A stretch of DNA of 20,350 nt, from IMG/VR virus record IMGVR_UViG_3300033977_000029, positions 1-20,350 of that record; one strand, given 5' to 3'. The stretch's first letter is position 1. Each line of letters opens with the position of its first letter. This DNA is from a virus. The notes beneath the pieces are model-generated. The model ran no database searches. It was given only the letters and a program-made list of their open reading frames with translations, and was not told the DNA's origin. This document shows positions 1 through 8,368 of the stretch, one piece after another. The translations under genes and the position numbers were made by a program.

Positions 1-1023
<1,023 letters not shown>

Positions 1024-1026
1024 TCA

Positions 1027-2187
1027 CTAACCGGCGACCCATGACACCACACCATTCGCCGCGACTTGCAACTTATATGTTACTGTTAAAGCAGTGTGAG
1101 CAGGTGGAGACGGCAAACCATTACTCGGTCCTGTTGCCCCAATACCACCTTGCTGCCCGGCGGCACCACTCGGGCCTGTTGCCCCTGTCGCCCCTGTCAC
1201 TCCTGTCTCCCCTTGATCACCAACCGGACCCGTCGGCCCTGTCGCACCAGTCGCACCAACACCAGTAGGACCAGTCGGCCCAGTTGATCCTGTTAGACCG
1301 GTTGCACCAACTGATCCAGTTGCACCTGTCGCGCCAACTGTTCCAGTATCACCTTGAACACCCGGCTCACCCTGCGGTCCTGATGGGCCACCAGCCGGCC
1401 CAGTCGCACCAGCCGGTCCAGTCGGGCCTGCCGGTCCAGTCGGACCAGTTGGGCCAGTTGTGCCAACACCAATCGGGCCGGTTGGGCCAGTTGGGCCGGT
1501 TGCGCCAACACCAGTCGGACCCGTCGCACCAGTGAGACCAGTTTGGCCTGCTCGACCCATTGGCCCACTCGACCCACTTGGCCCACTCGGACCTGTCGGG
1601 CCTGTAGCCCCCGCTCCTGTCGGACCTGTAGCTCCTATTGGACCTGTTGGACCTGTAGCCCCGGATGCTCCACTCGGACCACCTGGAGTACCTGAAGCCC
1701 CGTCGTTACCTGCTGGTCCTGAAGGCCCTGTCGGGCCTGTCGGGCCAGTTGCCCCTGTCACCCCATCCGGTCCAGTATCTCCAACCGGTCCACTTGGTCC
1801 AGTTGCACCATCTGGCCCAGTTTCACCAATCGGCCCAGTTGCTCCAAGTGCCCCTGATGGTCCTGTCGCCCCTACGGCCCCCGACGGTCCTGTTGCCCCT
1901 GCGGCCCCCGTGCCGCCAACATTCCCTTGTGAACCTGGCTCACCTTGCAAACCTTGCGGGCCAGTTGCGCCTGATGGGCCGATTCCGCCTTGCGATCCAG
2001 ATGGGCCACTCGGTCCAGATGGACCACTCGGCCCTGTCGGTCCAGTTGCTCCTGTGGCACCAGTAGCACCGTAGCGACCTTGAATACCTTGTGGGCCTGT
2101 CGGGCCTGTTGCCCCTACGGCACCACCCGAAGGGCCTGTCGCCCCTGTCGCCCCTATCGTTCCTTGTTGTTCATTGTAGATTAACAT
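1027..2187 (-). CDS. Collagen-like (Gly-X-Y) phage structural protein
   Basis: The product has 386 residues. A short N-terminus (MLIYNEQQG) leads into roughly 110 Gly-X-Y triplets ([15 protein letters not shown] types) with few interruptions up to about residue 340. A short C-terminal tail follows ([20 protein letters not shown]), which may act as a trimerisation or attachment segment. The ATG lies three bases after the stop of the preceding gene. GGGGAT upstream is only a weak ribosome binding site, so translational coupling is likely. The next gene downstream is also collagen-like, so the pair may form a fibre shaft or a decorated head/tail surface; this role is inferred from phage collagen-like proteins in general. 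The long proline-rich ORFs on the opposite strand are shadows of the repeat. Confidence 0.9.
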   Translation of the reverse strand: MLIYNEQQGTIGATGATGPSGGAVGATGPTGPQGIQGRYGATGATGATGPTGPSGPSGPSGPSGSQGGIGPSGATGPQGLQGEPGSQGNVGGTGAAGATGPSGAVGATGPSGALGATGPIGETGPDGATGPSGPVGDTGPDGVTGATGPTGPTGPSGPAGNDGASGTPGGPSGASGATGPTGPIGATGPTGAGATGPTGPSGPSGSSGPMGRAGQTGLTGATGPTGVGATGPTGPTGPIGVGTTGPTGPTGPAGPTGPAGATGPAGGPSGPQGEPGVQGDTGTVGATGATGSVGATGLTGSTGPTGPTGVGATGATGPTGPVGDQGETGVTGATGATGPSGAAGQQGGIGATGPSNGLPSPPAHTALTVTYKLQVAANGVVSWVAG

Positions 2188-2190
2188 GGC

Positions 2191-2520
2191 TTATATCCCC
2201 AACCAAGCAACGTCTTGTCCTGCGGTCGCGGAGACCCCGTAAAGATTTTGCGGGTCTTCAATCGGGATTTCCAGACTTGCACCGGGCAGCAAGGGAATGC
2301 CGCCTGTACCAGCATTCCGATCAGCCGTAACCTGAGCCCCGCCGATGTAAACAACATCGGTATTTGCACCGCGAGGATCACCGGGGCCGGGAGCGTGAAG
2401 TAGCACGCCGCGATTTTTTCGCTTCAACGGCTGCGAAGAAATCGGAGTCGGCACATTACCGACCAAACAATGCCCTTGGTCCAAATCGCTCATTGGCGAT
2501 GTTTCTTTAATTTCCCACAT
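2191..2520 (-). CDS. Small conserved phage virion-type protein
   Basis: The product has 109 residues. The C-terminal half contains VVYIGGAQVTAD, then GGIPLLPGASLEIPI and ends in SATAGQDVAWLGI. This pattern is typical of small beta-rich phage proteins found between portal and tail or fibre genes, often annotated as structural or hypothetical. It has no TM segment or signal peptide. The start follows GAGGAG, which overlaps the end of the portal gene with spacing of about 6 bases, and its stop is three bases before the collagen-like gene. The location supports a structural or head-completion role. I recognise the pattern but cannot give a precise name. Confidence 0.8.
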   Translation of the reverse strand: MWEIKETSPMSDLDQGHCLVGNVPTPISSQPLKRKNRGVLLHAPGPGDPRGANTDVVYIGGAQVTADRNAGTGGIPLLPGASLEIPIEDPQNLYGVSATAGQDVAWLGI

Positions 2521-2522
2521 GG

Positions 2523-4611
2523 CTACTCCTCATTCTTTTTTCCCTCGCCTCGGGTCAGCGGTTTGGTGCTGTCAGAGAGGGTTGTGTCTTGACTTGTTGT
2601 TTTCTCGCCTTCAGCCGCCTTATTCGGATCGGTTGAAAGATCAGGCGCGCCACGCGCGGCCGGATTATCCTCTGTTGTCGGCGCGCCGCCTCCACCAGGC
2701 TTACCGGCAGTCTTCATCTGTGCTTGCAGCACACGAATCGCTCGCTGCGCATGGTCCTTGCGAGCCTGAGTGACTTCATCATCCTCGAAGCCCAAAGCAA
2801 TCGAGCCTGTCTTCTCACCGCAGAGTCCATTTTCAACGGCTTGAATAATCGTGTTGACATCACTCGTGATATAAGGTGCCTTGTCGATCTCGTCGTTAAT
2901 ATCCTTGAGATCATCGACATTGATCTTGCCGCCCAAGAGAGCAACTACGATGCATTTCGCCAGTTCTCGCTTGACTTTGCGACCAGGCACGACAGCCATC
3001 AACTTGACGAGTTTGCTAGCCTCCTCGATTCGGTCGTCGTCAGTTCTGATTTGGTAGACATCAGGATATTTGATTGTCGGAATTTCCCGGTGAATCGGGT
3101 TTCGTTCCTCATACGCAGACCAATGCTCTGCAATCTGACGCTCGGCATTCTCCAGAACCAAGCCAATATAAGACAGGCCAGCTTCGAGATTCTGGTTGTC
3201 CATACTCTTCGACTCGGCACTTTGTCGTAGTGCCAAATTTGCAACTGCCAAGTGTACGAGTTTGCGAATCTCATCTTCCAACTTCTCTTGCAAATCCATC
3301 GACGCCTTCAAGGGCTCGCTCGACGGATTGATGAAATTTGGTTGATTCAAGCCTTTCTCATAAGACCGACCCTGTGCTACACCAACCTCAATATTCGTGT
3401 TAGCACTAGGTTGGCCTCCTGTGGTTGCCGTGCCATCGGTAGCGGCCGGCTTGAGATGTGTACCAGCGGCCCTGGAATCTCGTTGCTCTACATAGAACGG
3501 GAAGTTCGACTTCAGAGCGTAGTTGATGTCTGACGAACCGAGATTCAAGAGTGCTATCTGATGATTCACAATATCCTTAATCATGCTGTCGCCAAGGTCA
3601 AGCAGCACGAAGGGAATACGGCGCAACTCCAGTTCATAAACGCCGCCGGGATTCCCGAGACGATCAATCGGGTTGCCGTCCGTATCAAGGAACTGCAAAT
3701 TAACGAGTCCGGTGTCTCGATTGATCCAAAGCATACGGAATCGCTCGACCGTAGTTGTCGGCAAATAAGTCCGCTGATCGTAGTTAAGCACCACGTCGCG
3801 AAGCAAGATTGCTTGAAACTCAGAGGGCTCTTCCGGTTTTGAGCACGTCCAACTTAGGATGTCTTCGATTGGATAGAAATACAAATAGGGACGCTGCTCT
3901 TGTGCCGTGAAAAGCGTCACCTCACCCGTTAAGGCTGGAGCATCCACAAAGACACCTGCACGGCCCATGATTAGCAAATCGGTAAGCACCTTGATGCCTA
4001 AGAAGGCGTTCATGGTTGAGCCACGCTTATCCACGCCAAGATTCAAGCCGTTCGCGGCCGACTGATAGACAGTGGACCCGCCACGGCGCGTAATGTCGCG
4101 CATCCGTTGAAAAATCGCATTGCGCACGTCGTTAATCGCCAGCCTCGCGTAGGCTGGGATCGGCGTCATCTCCAAGCGATCATTGAATTCGAGATCGTCT
4201 TCACGGCGGCTAAACTTCTTGAGATAAAGTTTTCTGAAATATTCGCCACCATTGTAAACGATGCGCCACTTACGCCAATCAAGGAGACTACTGAGGTAAG
4301 AGGGATGCCGTACCTCGACTATATTCGTAATATCGAATTGTTACTGGCTTTCGCCGGACAAGTCATTTCTGCTTGTCTCTCTATGTCGCCATAGAGGCCA
4401 GACTATATCTTCATCCCTTACGGGAGCAGTGCATATAGTCGTTGAGGGTTCAATCAAGAGCCTTTTCCTCTCGAAGCCTTCCCTGCTGATTGCCTGCACC
4501 CATCAGATTTTCACGTAAACGTACTGTGGGATACTCAGGGTTTCCAGCATATAGCACTGTACCTATCACACGTTACCGTATGAGTGAGCAACTACATTAC
4601 TCGACAACCAC
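2523..4611 (-). CDS. Phage portal protein (DUF4055-like), split by a group I intron
   Basis: Read as exon 1 (4611-4599) joined to exon 2 (4333-2523), the gene gives 607 residues. The portal forms the dodecameric DNA gate at the head vertex and works with the terminase. Exon 1 is GTG GTT GTC GAG T, with AAGGAG 8 bases upstream. Joining gives MVVEYITNIVEVRHPSYL. After the HPSYL start come WRKWRIVYNGGEYF and AHARL-like YARLAINDVRNAIFQRM, as in DUF4055/portal-type proteins. The GRAGVFVD motif follows, with a long helical part about residues 340-420 and a polar, Gly/Pro/Thr-rich C-terminal tail. Without splicing, exon 2 meets an in-frame TAA at 4343-4341 and has no ATG or GTG before TTG 4175, which would cost the first 57 residues. 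Family assignment is from recognised motifs, not a search. Confidence 0.9.
4334..4598 (-). ncRNA. Group I self-splicing intron in the portal gene
   Basis: This 265-base intron has no ORF inside it. P1 pairs GAGU|AA with UUGCUC and places a U-G wobble at the 5' splice site. P2 is UCAUACG/CGUGUGA with a GUAA loop. P3 is CAGUGC/GCACUG. P4 is UGCUG/CAGCA, using AAUCAGCAGG as the Q element. P5 uses ACCC/GGGU and P6a is UCGAGAG/CUCUUGA. P7 is GACUAUA (R, 4432-4441 region) with UAUAGUC (S, 4401-4407 region, in AAGAUAUAGUC). P8 has a GUAA loop, P9 is CUCUAUG-GCGA-CAUAGAG, and two more hairpins follow. The last intron base is G (4334). This is the only G-ending 3' site near P9 that keeps the portal frame. 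P10 is weak. The subgroup (IA or IB) is not resolved. Confidence 0.95.
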
Positions 4612-4619
4612 GACGATCA

Positions 4620-4625
4620 CTCCTT
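4620..4625 (-). promoter_or_regulatory. Ribosome binding site that fixes the portal GTG start
   Basis: AAGGAG lies 8 bases upstream of GTG 4611-4609. It overlaps the TAA stop (4626-4624) of the 21-codon ORF before it, so ribosomes ending that ORF stop on the portal ribosome binding site. It decides the exon 1 start over the in-frame GTG at 4620-4618, which would be too close to the site. Confidence 0.8.
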
Positions 4626-4689
4626 ATAATAGCGGCGAGTTCAACGGCGGCTTTCGCAAGGCGTTAAATGTGCCGAACAGAAGTCTCAT
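4624..4689 (-). CDS. Possible 21-residue coupling peptide or relic between HNH gene and portal
   Basis: The ATG overlaps the stop of the HNH gene as ATGA, and the frame (MRLLFGTFNALRKPPLNSPLL) ends in a TAA inside the portal ribosome binding site. It could be a short coupling ORF that carries translation from the endonuclease gene to the portal. It could also be the leftover 3' tail of the upstream small gene, cut off when the endonuclease gene arrived. No family is recognised and it may be chance. The two-sided overlap is the only support. Confidence 0.4.
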   Translation of the reverse strand: MRLLFGTFNALRKPPLNSPLL

Positions 4690-5099
4690 TCGTTTGCGGA
4701 AAAGGTCCGCAAATAATTTGCAGCTTTCTCAAGACTTTCAGGTGTAAAATAACCAATCCCTATGTTACATCGTTCACATAAAAGTCCGCGTACTTTTCTA
4801 GTCACATGATCATGGTCAATATGGAAATATGTTTCCTTTTTGCCAGGACTATCAGAACCGCAAATAGCACATCTTCCATTTTGTGTTTTAAGAAGCCACT
4901 CATAATCATCAAGCGTTATGCCATATCTCTTCAGATTATAACTGCGATTTTGTTTTGAAGTGCGTGCTTTTGATCTTATCCTGGCGCAGGCTTTACAGTA
5001 ATGGGCTTTTCCATCTGATTGCCGTCTGTCATTATGAAACTCGCTAAGCGGTTTCACTTTCTGACATCTACTATTGCCGCACCGCTTGACTTCTTCCAT
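4686..5099 (-). CDS. HNH endonuclease, recombination endonuclease VII type
   Basis: The product has 137 residues. An N-terminal CxxxxC/CxxC zinc region (C7, C12, C35, C38) is followed by YGITLDDYEWLL and GRCAICG (C77, C80). The DHDH core (95-98), VRGLLCERCN (C108, C111, N112) and IGYFTPESLEKAANYL complete the pattern. This is the endonuclease VII-like HNH fold used by many phage homing endonucleases: two CxxC pairs bind structural zinc and the His residues bind the catalytic metal. The ATG is only three bases after the stop of the upstream gene, without a good ribosome binding site, so coupling is likely. The gene lies outside the portal intron, whose 5' splice site is 87 bases further on. 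That fits a free-standing homing endonuclease that cuts intronless portal alleles, but the target is inferred. Confidence 0.92.
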   Translation of the reverse strand: MEEVKRCGNSRCQKVKPLSEFHNDRRQSDGKAHYCKACARIRSKARTSKQNRSYNLKRYGITLDDYEWLLKTQNGRCAICGSDSPGKKETYFHIDHDHVTRKVRGLLCERCNIGIGYFTPESLEKAANYLRTFSANE

Positions 5100-5102
5100 G
5101 AA

Positions 5103-5432
5103 CTATTGTGGCTCGCCAACACTGTCGTCAAAGTCGTTGAAAAACGCGCACAACTTCTTCCATGCAAAACCATAGTACGGCCGGAGGCGATGGAGCACTT
5201 CTTGCATCTGATTGCTGTAAGTGTCGGCAATCGTGTAGTCATCGCCGCTGGCACCGCCCTGCGGACCCGTAGTGCTGCTCGCCGTAATTAGCTCGGCAAG
5301 ATTGGCTGCCTCAATGGACAGAACAAAATATGCCAGGTCAGCACCGTTGTCTTCACTCGTTGAAGTGAGAGCAAGGTTACTGAGAACATTCTGAAAACAG
5401 TTGTTGGTGTTGGTAACGACGGATTTTGCCAT
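5103..5432 (-). CDS. Small phage protein, paralogue of the next gene upstream
   Basis: The product has 109 residues. It shares with the 87-residue product at 5486-5749 the pattern NCFQxV...L, D(N/D)G(A/S)D(L/V)AY, DTYxN, EVLxRLxPYxGF and an aromatic/basic end. The longer copy has an extra Gly/Thr/Ser-rich insert (about residues 57-68) and an acidic tail. No catalytic motif, TM segment or signal is seen. The position between terminase and portal suggests a small packaging or head protein, but this is inference. AGGAG lies directly beside a 5-bp hairpin just before the start. The stop nearly touches the HNH gene, so the C-terminus could have changed when that gene arrived. Confidence 0.8.
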   Translation of the reverse strand: MAKSVVTNTNNCFQNVLSNLALTSTSEDNGADLAYFVLSIEAANLAELITASSTTGPQGGASGDDYTIADTYSNQMQEVLHRLRPYYGFAWKKLCAFFNDFDDSVGEPQ

Positions 5433-5433
5433 T

Positions 5434-5480
5434 CTTATTCTCCTGTCCCTTCGGGACTACTAGTGAAAGCCCCGGAGGGC
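5434..5480 (-). promoter_or_regulatory. Leader with two small hairpins next to a ribosome binding site
   Basis: On the minus strand, GCCC-(5 nt)-GGGC (5480-5469) and then GTCCC-GAA-GGGAC (5457-5445) precede AGGAG (5444-5440), which leads the ATG at 5432. The second hairpin touches the Shine-Dalgarno sequence. The pair could tune translation or stabilise processed mRNA between the two paralogues; neither has a U-tract typical of a terminator. Confidence 0.5.
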
Positions 5481-5485
5481 ACAAA

Positions 5486-5749
5486 TCAGGTTGCCCGCGC
5501 TCCAAAGCATCGGGCGACATACTTGTATCCAAAACCTTGATAAGGCTGTAGACGGTAGAGAACTTCCTTGAACGGATTGTTCGGATAGGTGTCAGACGGC
5601 ACCGTGCCGCCAGACGCAATTAGTGCCGCCTCATAGGCAGCTTCCTTATCGGCTAGCGCGGCGACCACCAGGTAAGCGACATCAGAACCATCGTCCTGCA
5701 TATTGCCGTTCAAACCAAGTGCCGCTTGTACTTTCTGAAAACAATTCAT
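5486..5749 (-). CDS. Small phage protein, paralogue of the next gene downstream
   Basis: The product has 87 residues. It shares the motifs NCFQKV, DDGSDVAY, DTYPNNPF, EVLYRLQPYQGFGYK with its neighbour at 5103-5432 and looks like its shorter, more compact version. The ribosome binding site AGGAGACAGACATG overlaps the TAG stop of the terminase gene, which argues for coupled expression with packaging. No known domain is recognised. A tandem duplication of a small packaging or head gene is the simplest reading. Confidence 0.8.
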   Translation of the reverse strand: MNCFQKVQAALGLNGNMQDDGSDVAYLVVAALADKEAAYEAALIASGGTVPSDTYPNNPFKEVLYRLQPYQGFGYKYVARCFGARAT

Positions 5750-5758
5750 GTCTGTCTC

Positions 5759-7435
5759 CTAGAAGATGTTAGCAATGTTCTGCCCACTCAACATCTGAGC
5801 CGCGAAGTATAGGCCAATCTCCGCGTAATTCAAACTATGTGCAAAGTGGTCTGCCCCTGTTTCCAAATAAACCGCCCTCGGATTTCCGTGCTCATCCTTC
5901 TCATACGTTCGTACTGGCGACTTTATATGTTCGCGGTACTCGTCAGAAAGGTCTTTTGGCAACCAGATGCGGGGTGGTTTTGTTTTGAATCTACTGAATG
6001 TAGCGCTCATCCAGTTAGTCCGATCCACAGTAGCCATTGGTGAACCAGTGTCTTCTTCTGTGACGGCTACCTCTCTCGATTGCAAGCCGCGACGGTAACG
6101 ACAAAGCCACACATAACCATGAAACTTTCGAGCAAAGCGGCGCGCTTCGTTAATCTGAGGGTCGGCGTCAATCACGCAGGCCCTAATCTGCCAAATCCTC
6201 ATCAACTCGCAAAGTCGGTCCCAATCTTCTTCATAGAATTTGGTGAAGTGCAACAACTTGGCGATTGCGACCTGGTTTATATCCTTTGTTTTCATGTCTT
6301 CACCGCGAAGCCACTCAACAATCGAGACGTGACACCACTTACCTTGGTCAACACCCATTGTAATTATTGAATTTTCCGGTGGAAGATCATTGTTTGAATG
6401 TGTCCTGATACAGGCGTCGATCATTTCATCCGTGATTTGGGCATCGTGACCAATAAAAGGAAGACCAAGTTTCGAGTTGTGAAATTCCTTCATCGCGGCT
6501 TCATCACCAACTCCACGGTGATATGCAATTGCCAAATCGCCGGGCGATACCGTAGAACTGTAAAGTTGATTCACATAAAAACCGCGAGCCTCTTCTGGAT
6601 TGGCGTTTGTTTCAGATGGCACCCATACCCCATTTGCCAACCAGTATTGTTTCGCATTATGTTCCAATCTCTGCTTGCACTCTTTACACTTGATGAATGA
6701 GTCTTTGCAGCGAGGATCGCTAATTGTCTCCCCTAAAAGTTCAAAACAATCGGGCCAAATCAACTCCGTCAATTTGTCGCAATGTGGACAAGTAAAGAAG
6801 TAATGCTCCTGAGTCGAAGTCAAGAAGAGTTTATGAATGCCATAGTTTGGAATAGTCGGCGTTGATATTCCTAAGACATTCTTCTGGCCTTCTTTCTGAC
6901 CTGATAAACGCTCAAACGCAAGCCAAACGGCTTTCGGGTCCATTTCATCCACTTCATCCAGAACCAAGAGAGCAACTGCAACAGATTTCAGATTACTCTT
7001 TCCTTTAGCACCGCGAATATAAAGCGTATTTGTGCTTGTCTGCTTTATATGAACGGCGTTCGTATCGGTGAAAAGACTCCTTAGATATGGACTGAGAGAC
7101 AGTGCGATTGAGAAACGCGCCTTCGAGAAGTCCGTGGCATTATTATCAGTAGGCATGAGATATAATACATCACGCCTGAGTTTATCCAAAGTAAAAAATG
7201 CCCGATTTACAGCAGCCTCAGTTACCCCTAGCTGCGCCGCTTTCATCGAATACGTCCTAACAGCTTGCGAATCGTGAATCTCCCGGCACCAAGGGTGGTA
7301 TCGAAAACTGTAAGGCCCTTCAAAAGGAGTCCCCATTATTCTACGGGCTTCAGCCCAACGAGAACAAATATTTGTCAACCGACTACGCATAAATTCAGCC
7401 GTGGTCAATGTAAAATCCTCTATAAGGCTGTTCAT
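5759..7435 (-). CDS. Phage terminase large subunit, GpA family
   Basis: The product has 558 residues, near the usual GpA family length. This ATP-driven motor and nuclease cuts and packs phage DNA through the portal. The deviant Walker A is KAAQLGVTE (65-73); lambda GpA also has its lysine at the front of the loop. Walker B is VALLVLDE (D160, E161) and a coupling motif follows near GISTP (189-193). A zinc-type insert uses CPHC (216-219) and CxxxxxxCKEC (243-253). The nuclease domain starts at ITMGVDQGK (D363), continues at VIDADP (D423, D425) and ends near DHFAHSLNYAEI. No good Shine-Dalgarno precedes ATG 7435. A TTG (8 bases after GAGG) nine codons in is an alternative start, so the N-terminus is uncertain. 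Downstream genes follow with coupling, ending at the portal. Confidence 0.95.
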   Translation of the reverse strand: MNSLIEDFTLTTAEFMRSRLTNICSRWAEARRIMGTPFEGPYSFRYHPWCREIHDSQAVRTYSMKAAQLGVTEAAVNRAFFTLDKLRRDVLYLMPTDNNATDFSKARFSIALSLSPYLRSLFTDTNAVHIKQTSTNTLYIRGAKGKSNLKSVAVALLVLDEVDEMDPKAVWLAFERLSGQKEGQKNVLGISTPTIPNYGIHKLFLTSTQEHYFFTCPHCDKLTELIWPDCFELLGETISDPRCKDSFIKCKECKQRLEHNAKQYWLANGVWVPSETNANPEEARGFYVNQLYSSTVSPGDLAIAYHRGVGDEAAMKEFHNSKLGLPFIGHDAQITDEMIDACIRTHSNNDLPPENSIITMGVDQGKWCHVSIVEWLRGEDMKTKDINQVAIAKLLHFTKFYEEDWDRLCELMRIWQIRACVIDADPQINEARRFARKFHGYVWLCRYRRGLQSREVAVTEEDTGSPMATVDRTNWMSATFSRFKTKPPRIWLPKDLSDEYREHIKSPVRTYEKDEHGNPRAVYLETGADHFAHSLNYAEIGLYFAAQMLSGQNIANIF

Positions 7436-7444
7436 GATGCGTCA

Positions 7445-7543
7445 TTATAAAGGAGGTTGCATTTCAGGCTCGCGTATGGCAGCTAAATCGCTGTGGTAGT
7501 TGGCGTTCGTCCTGGCAACCTCATATTCTAGTCGGCCGACCAT
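7445..7543 (-). CDS. Possible 32-residue peptide just upstream of terminase
   Basis: An ATG at 7543 overlaps the end of the upstream gene and the frame runs to TAA 7445-7447, nine bases before the terminase start. The product begins MVGRLEYEVARTNANYHSDL and has ordinary, helix-friendly composition. The ribosome binding site is poor. It fills the gap between two genes almost exactly, which favours a real coupled ORF, but chance is not excluded. Confidence 0.4.
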   Translation of the reverse strand: MVGRLEYEVARTNANYHSDLAAIREPEMQPPL

Positions 7544-8064
7544 GCACGTCGTTTCCGTTTCACATCCAGAACTCGTATTTCCGGTGAGTCGGAGGTGGGG
7601 GCGGCGGTGGAATTGGTGTCGGCATCGGCAGAATCGGCAGTGGATTCTGCGGGTTCGGCGGAAGCATCGGCGGTCGCTTGCTCGGGTACGGACGCTGCGG
7701 GGGCGTCGGTACTATCGGTATCAACGGCATCGGAAACAGGGGTTTCGGCTCCGGCGTCGGTTCCGGCATCGGTTCCGGCATCGGCTCCGGCTTCAACGGC
7801 TTCGGCTTCACTTTCTTTTTGGACATCAGATTCCTCAATTTTTGCAGCTTTCAACAGCACTGGACCGCAGCCGTAAGCCTGACGCTGATTAGCGCCGAGA
7901 AAAGCCGAATAGACTGCAATATGATCTTCCGTAAAGCCGTCAGGCACGTCAAAATCATAAAATTGATGTGACGCATCCAACTTCACGCTTATCTGTTGCG
8001 TCGGCGTTAAGATGACCAGCATTGTCAGTGGATATTCACGGCTATGCGGTACAAGAATTCTCAT
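7528..8064 (-). CDS. Unknown phage protein with acidic Ala/Asp/Ser-rich tail
   Basis: The product has 178 residues in two parts. Residues 1 to about 70 look folded (PLTMLVILTPTQQISVKLDA, then FYDFDVPDGFTEDHIAVYSAFLGANQ). The second part is a low-complexity acidic stretch with DAGTDAGTDAGAE repeats and many Ala, Asp, Ser and Thr. A basic C-terminal tip (KRKRRAWSAD) ends it. The start overlaps the previous stop as ATGA. It has no signal peptide or TM segment. It lies directly upstream of the packaging genes, and the disordered acidic tail could be a binding arm, but no family is recognised. A proline-rich ORF in another frame here is a side effect of the repeats. Confidence 0.75.
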   Translation of the reverse strand: MRILVPHSREYPLTMLVILTPTQQISVKLDASHQFYDFDVPDGFTEDHIAVYSAFLGANQRQAYGCGPVLLKAAKIEESDVQKESEAEAVEAGADAGTDAGTDAGAETPVSDAVDTDSTDAPAASVPEQATADASAEPAESTADSADADTNSTAAPTSDSPEIRVLDVKRKRRAWSAD

Positions 8065-8300
8065 TTTCGCTCCTCACAGTTCTTGATTACTTGGTTTAGC
8101 CTCTCCGATAATCGGCGAAGCTGAGGGATTTGCTCACCACCCACGCCAAGAAGGCTGTAACCGGTCATCATTTCGATAACACTGTGAGCAGTAAAGATTG
8201 CCTGCTGCCAAAGTCGCGCTGAATCCGACCCTTTTGGGAACGGTATAACTTTAATCGGAACAGGCTTATCGGGGCAGTTGCGACATTTTCGTTTGCCCAT
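8061..8300 (-). CDS. Small unknown phage protein
   Basis: The product has 79 residues. A CxxC pair (CRNC, residues 6-9) near a basic N-terminus (MGKRK) is followed by a mostly helical region ending in LRRLSERLNQVIKNCEERK. Its stop overlaps the next start as ATGA. No clear Shine-Dalgarno precedes the ATG; a strong hairpin ends 13 bases before it. A lone CxxC is not enough to call a zinc domain. Function unknown. Confidence 0.75.
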   Translation of the reverse strand: MGKRKCRNCPDKPVPIKVIPFPKGSDSARLWQQAIFTAHSVIEMMTGYSLLGVGGEQIPQLRRLSERLNQVIKNCEERK

Positions 8301-8313
8301 GTTAATAGAGCCA

Positions 8314-8340
8314 CCCTAACGACTTTTCAAGCCGTTAGGG
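8314..8340 (-). other. Strong 12-bp RNA hairpin before a start codon
   Basis: Read on the minus strand, CCCTAACGGCTT and AAGTCGTTAGGG pair over 12 bp (one G-T) around a GAA loop, 13 bases before the ATG at 8300. There is no U-tract, so it is not a standard terminator. Possible roles are mRNA processing, stabilisation or translation control. It lies between the end of a one-TM protein gene and a gene lacking a clear ribosome binding site. Confidence 0.65.
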
Positions 8341-8368
8341 AGTGGCCGAGTTGGTAAGCGGGGTGAAA

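Noticed and set aside
1460-2074. Long Pro/Gly-rich ORF on the plus strand (204 codons)
   Set aside because: It is the reverse complement of Gly-X-Y codons; the periodic GGNCCN pattern keeps all frames open. No ribosome binding site.
2523-4175. Portal gene starting at TTG 4175
   Set aside because: Conserved-looking residues lie upstream in the same frame (HPSYL...REDDLEF), and a spliced GTG start with a strong ribosome binding site explains them.
4107-4394. Plus-strand ORF across the portal exon 2 start
   Set aside because: It is antisense to the portal exon and intron and shows no family pattern or ribosome binding site.
7560-7838. Proline-rich ORF (PEPMPEPMPEPTPEP) overlapping the Ala/Asp-rich gene, similar to an embedded Rz1-type gene
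   Set aside because: It has no lipobox or signal peptide and arises from the shifted frame of the DAGTDAG repeats.
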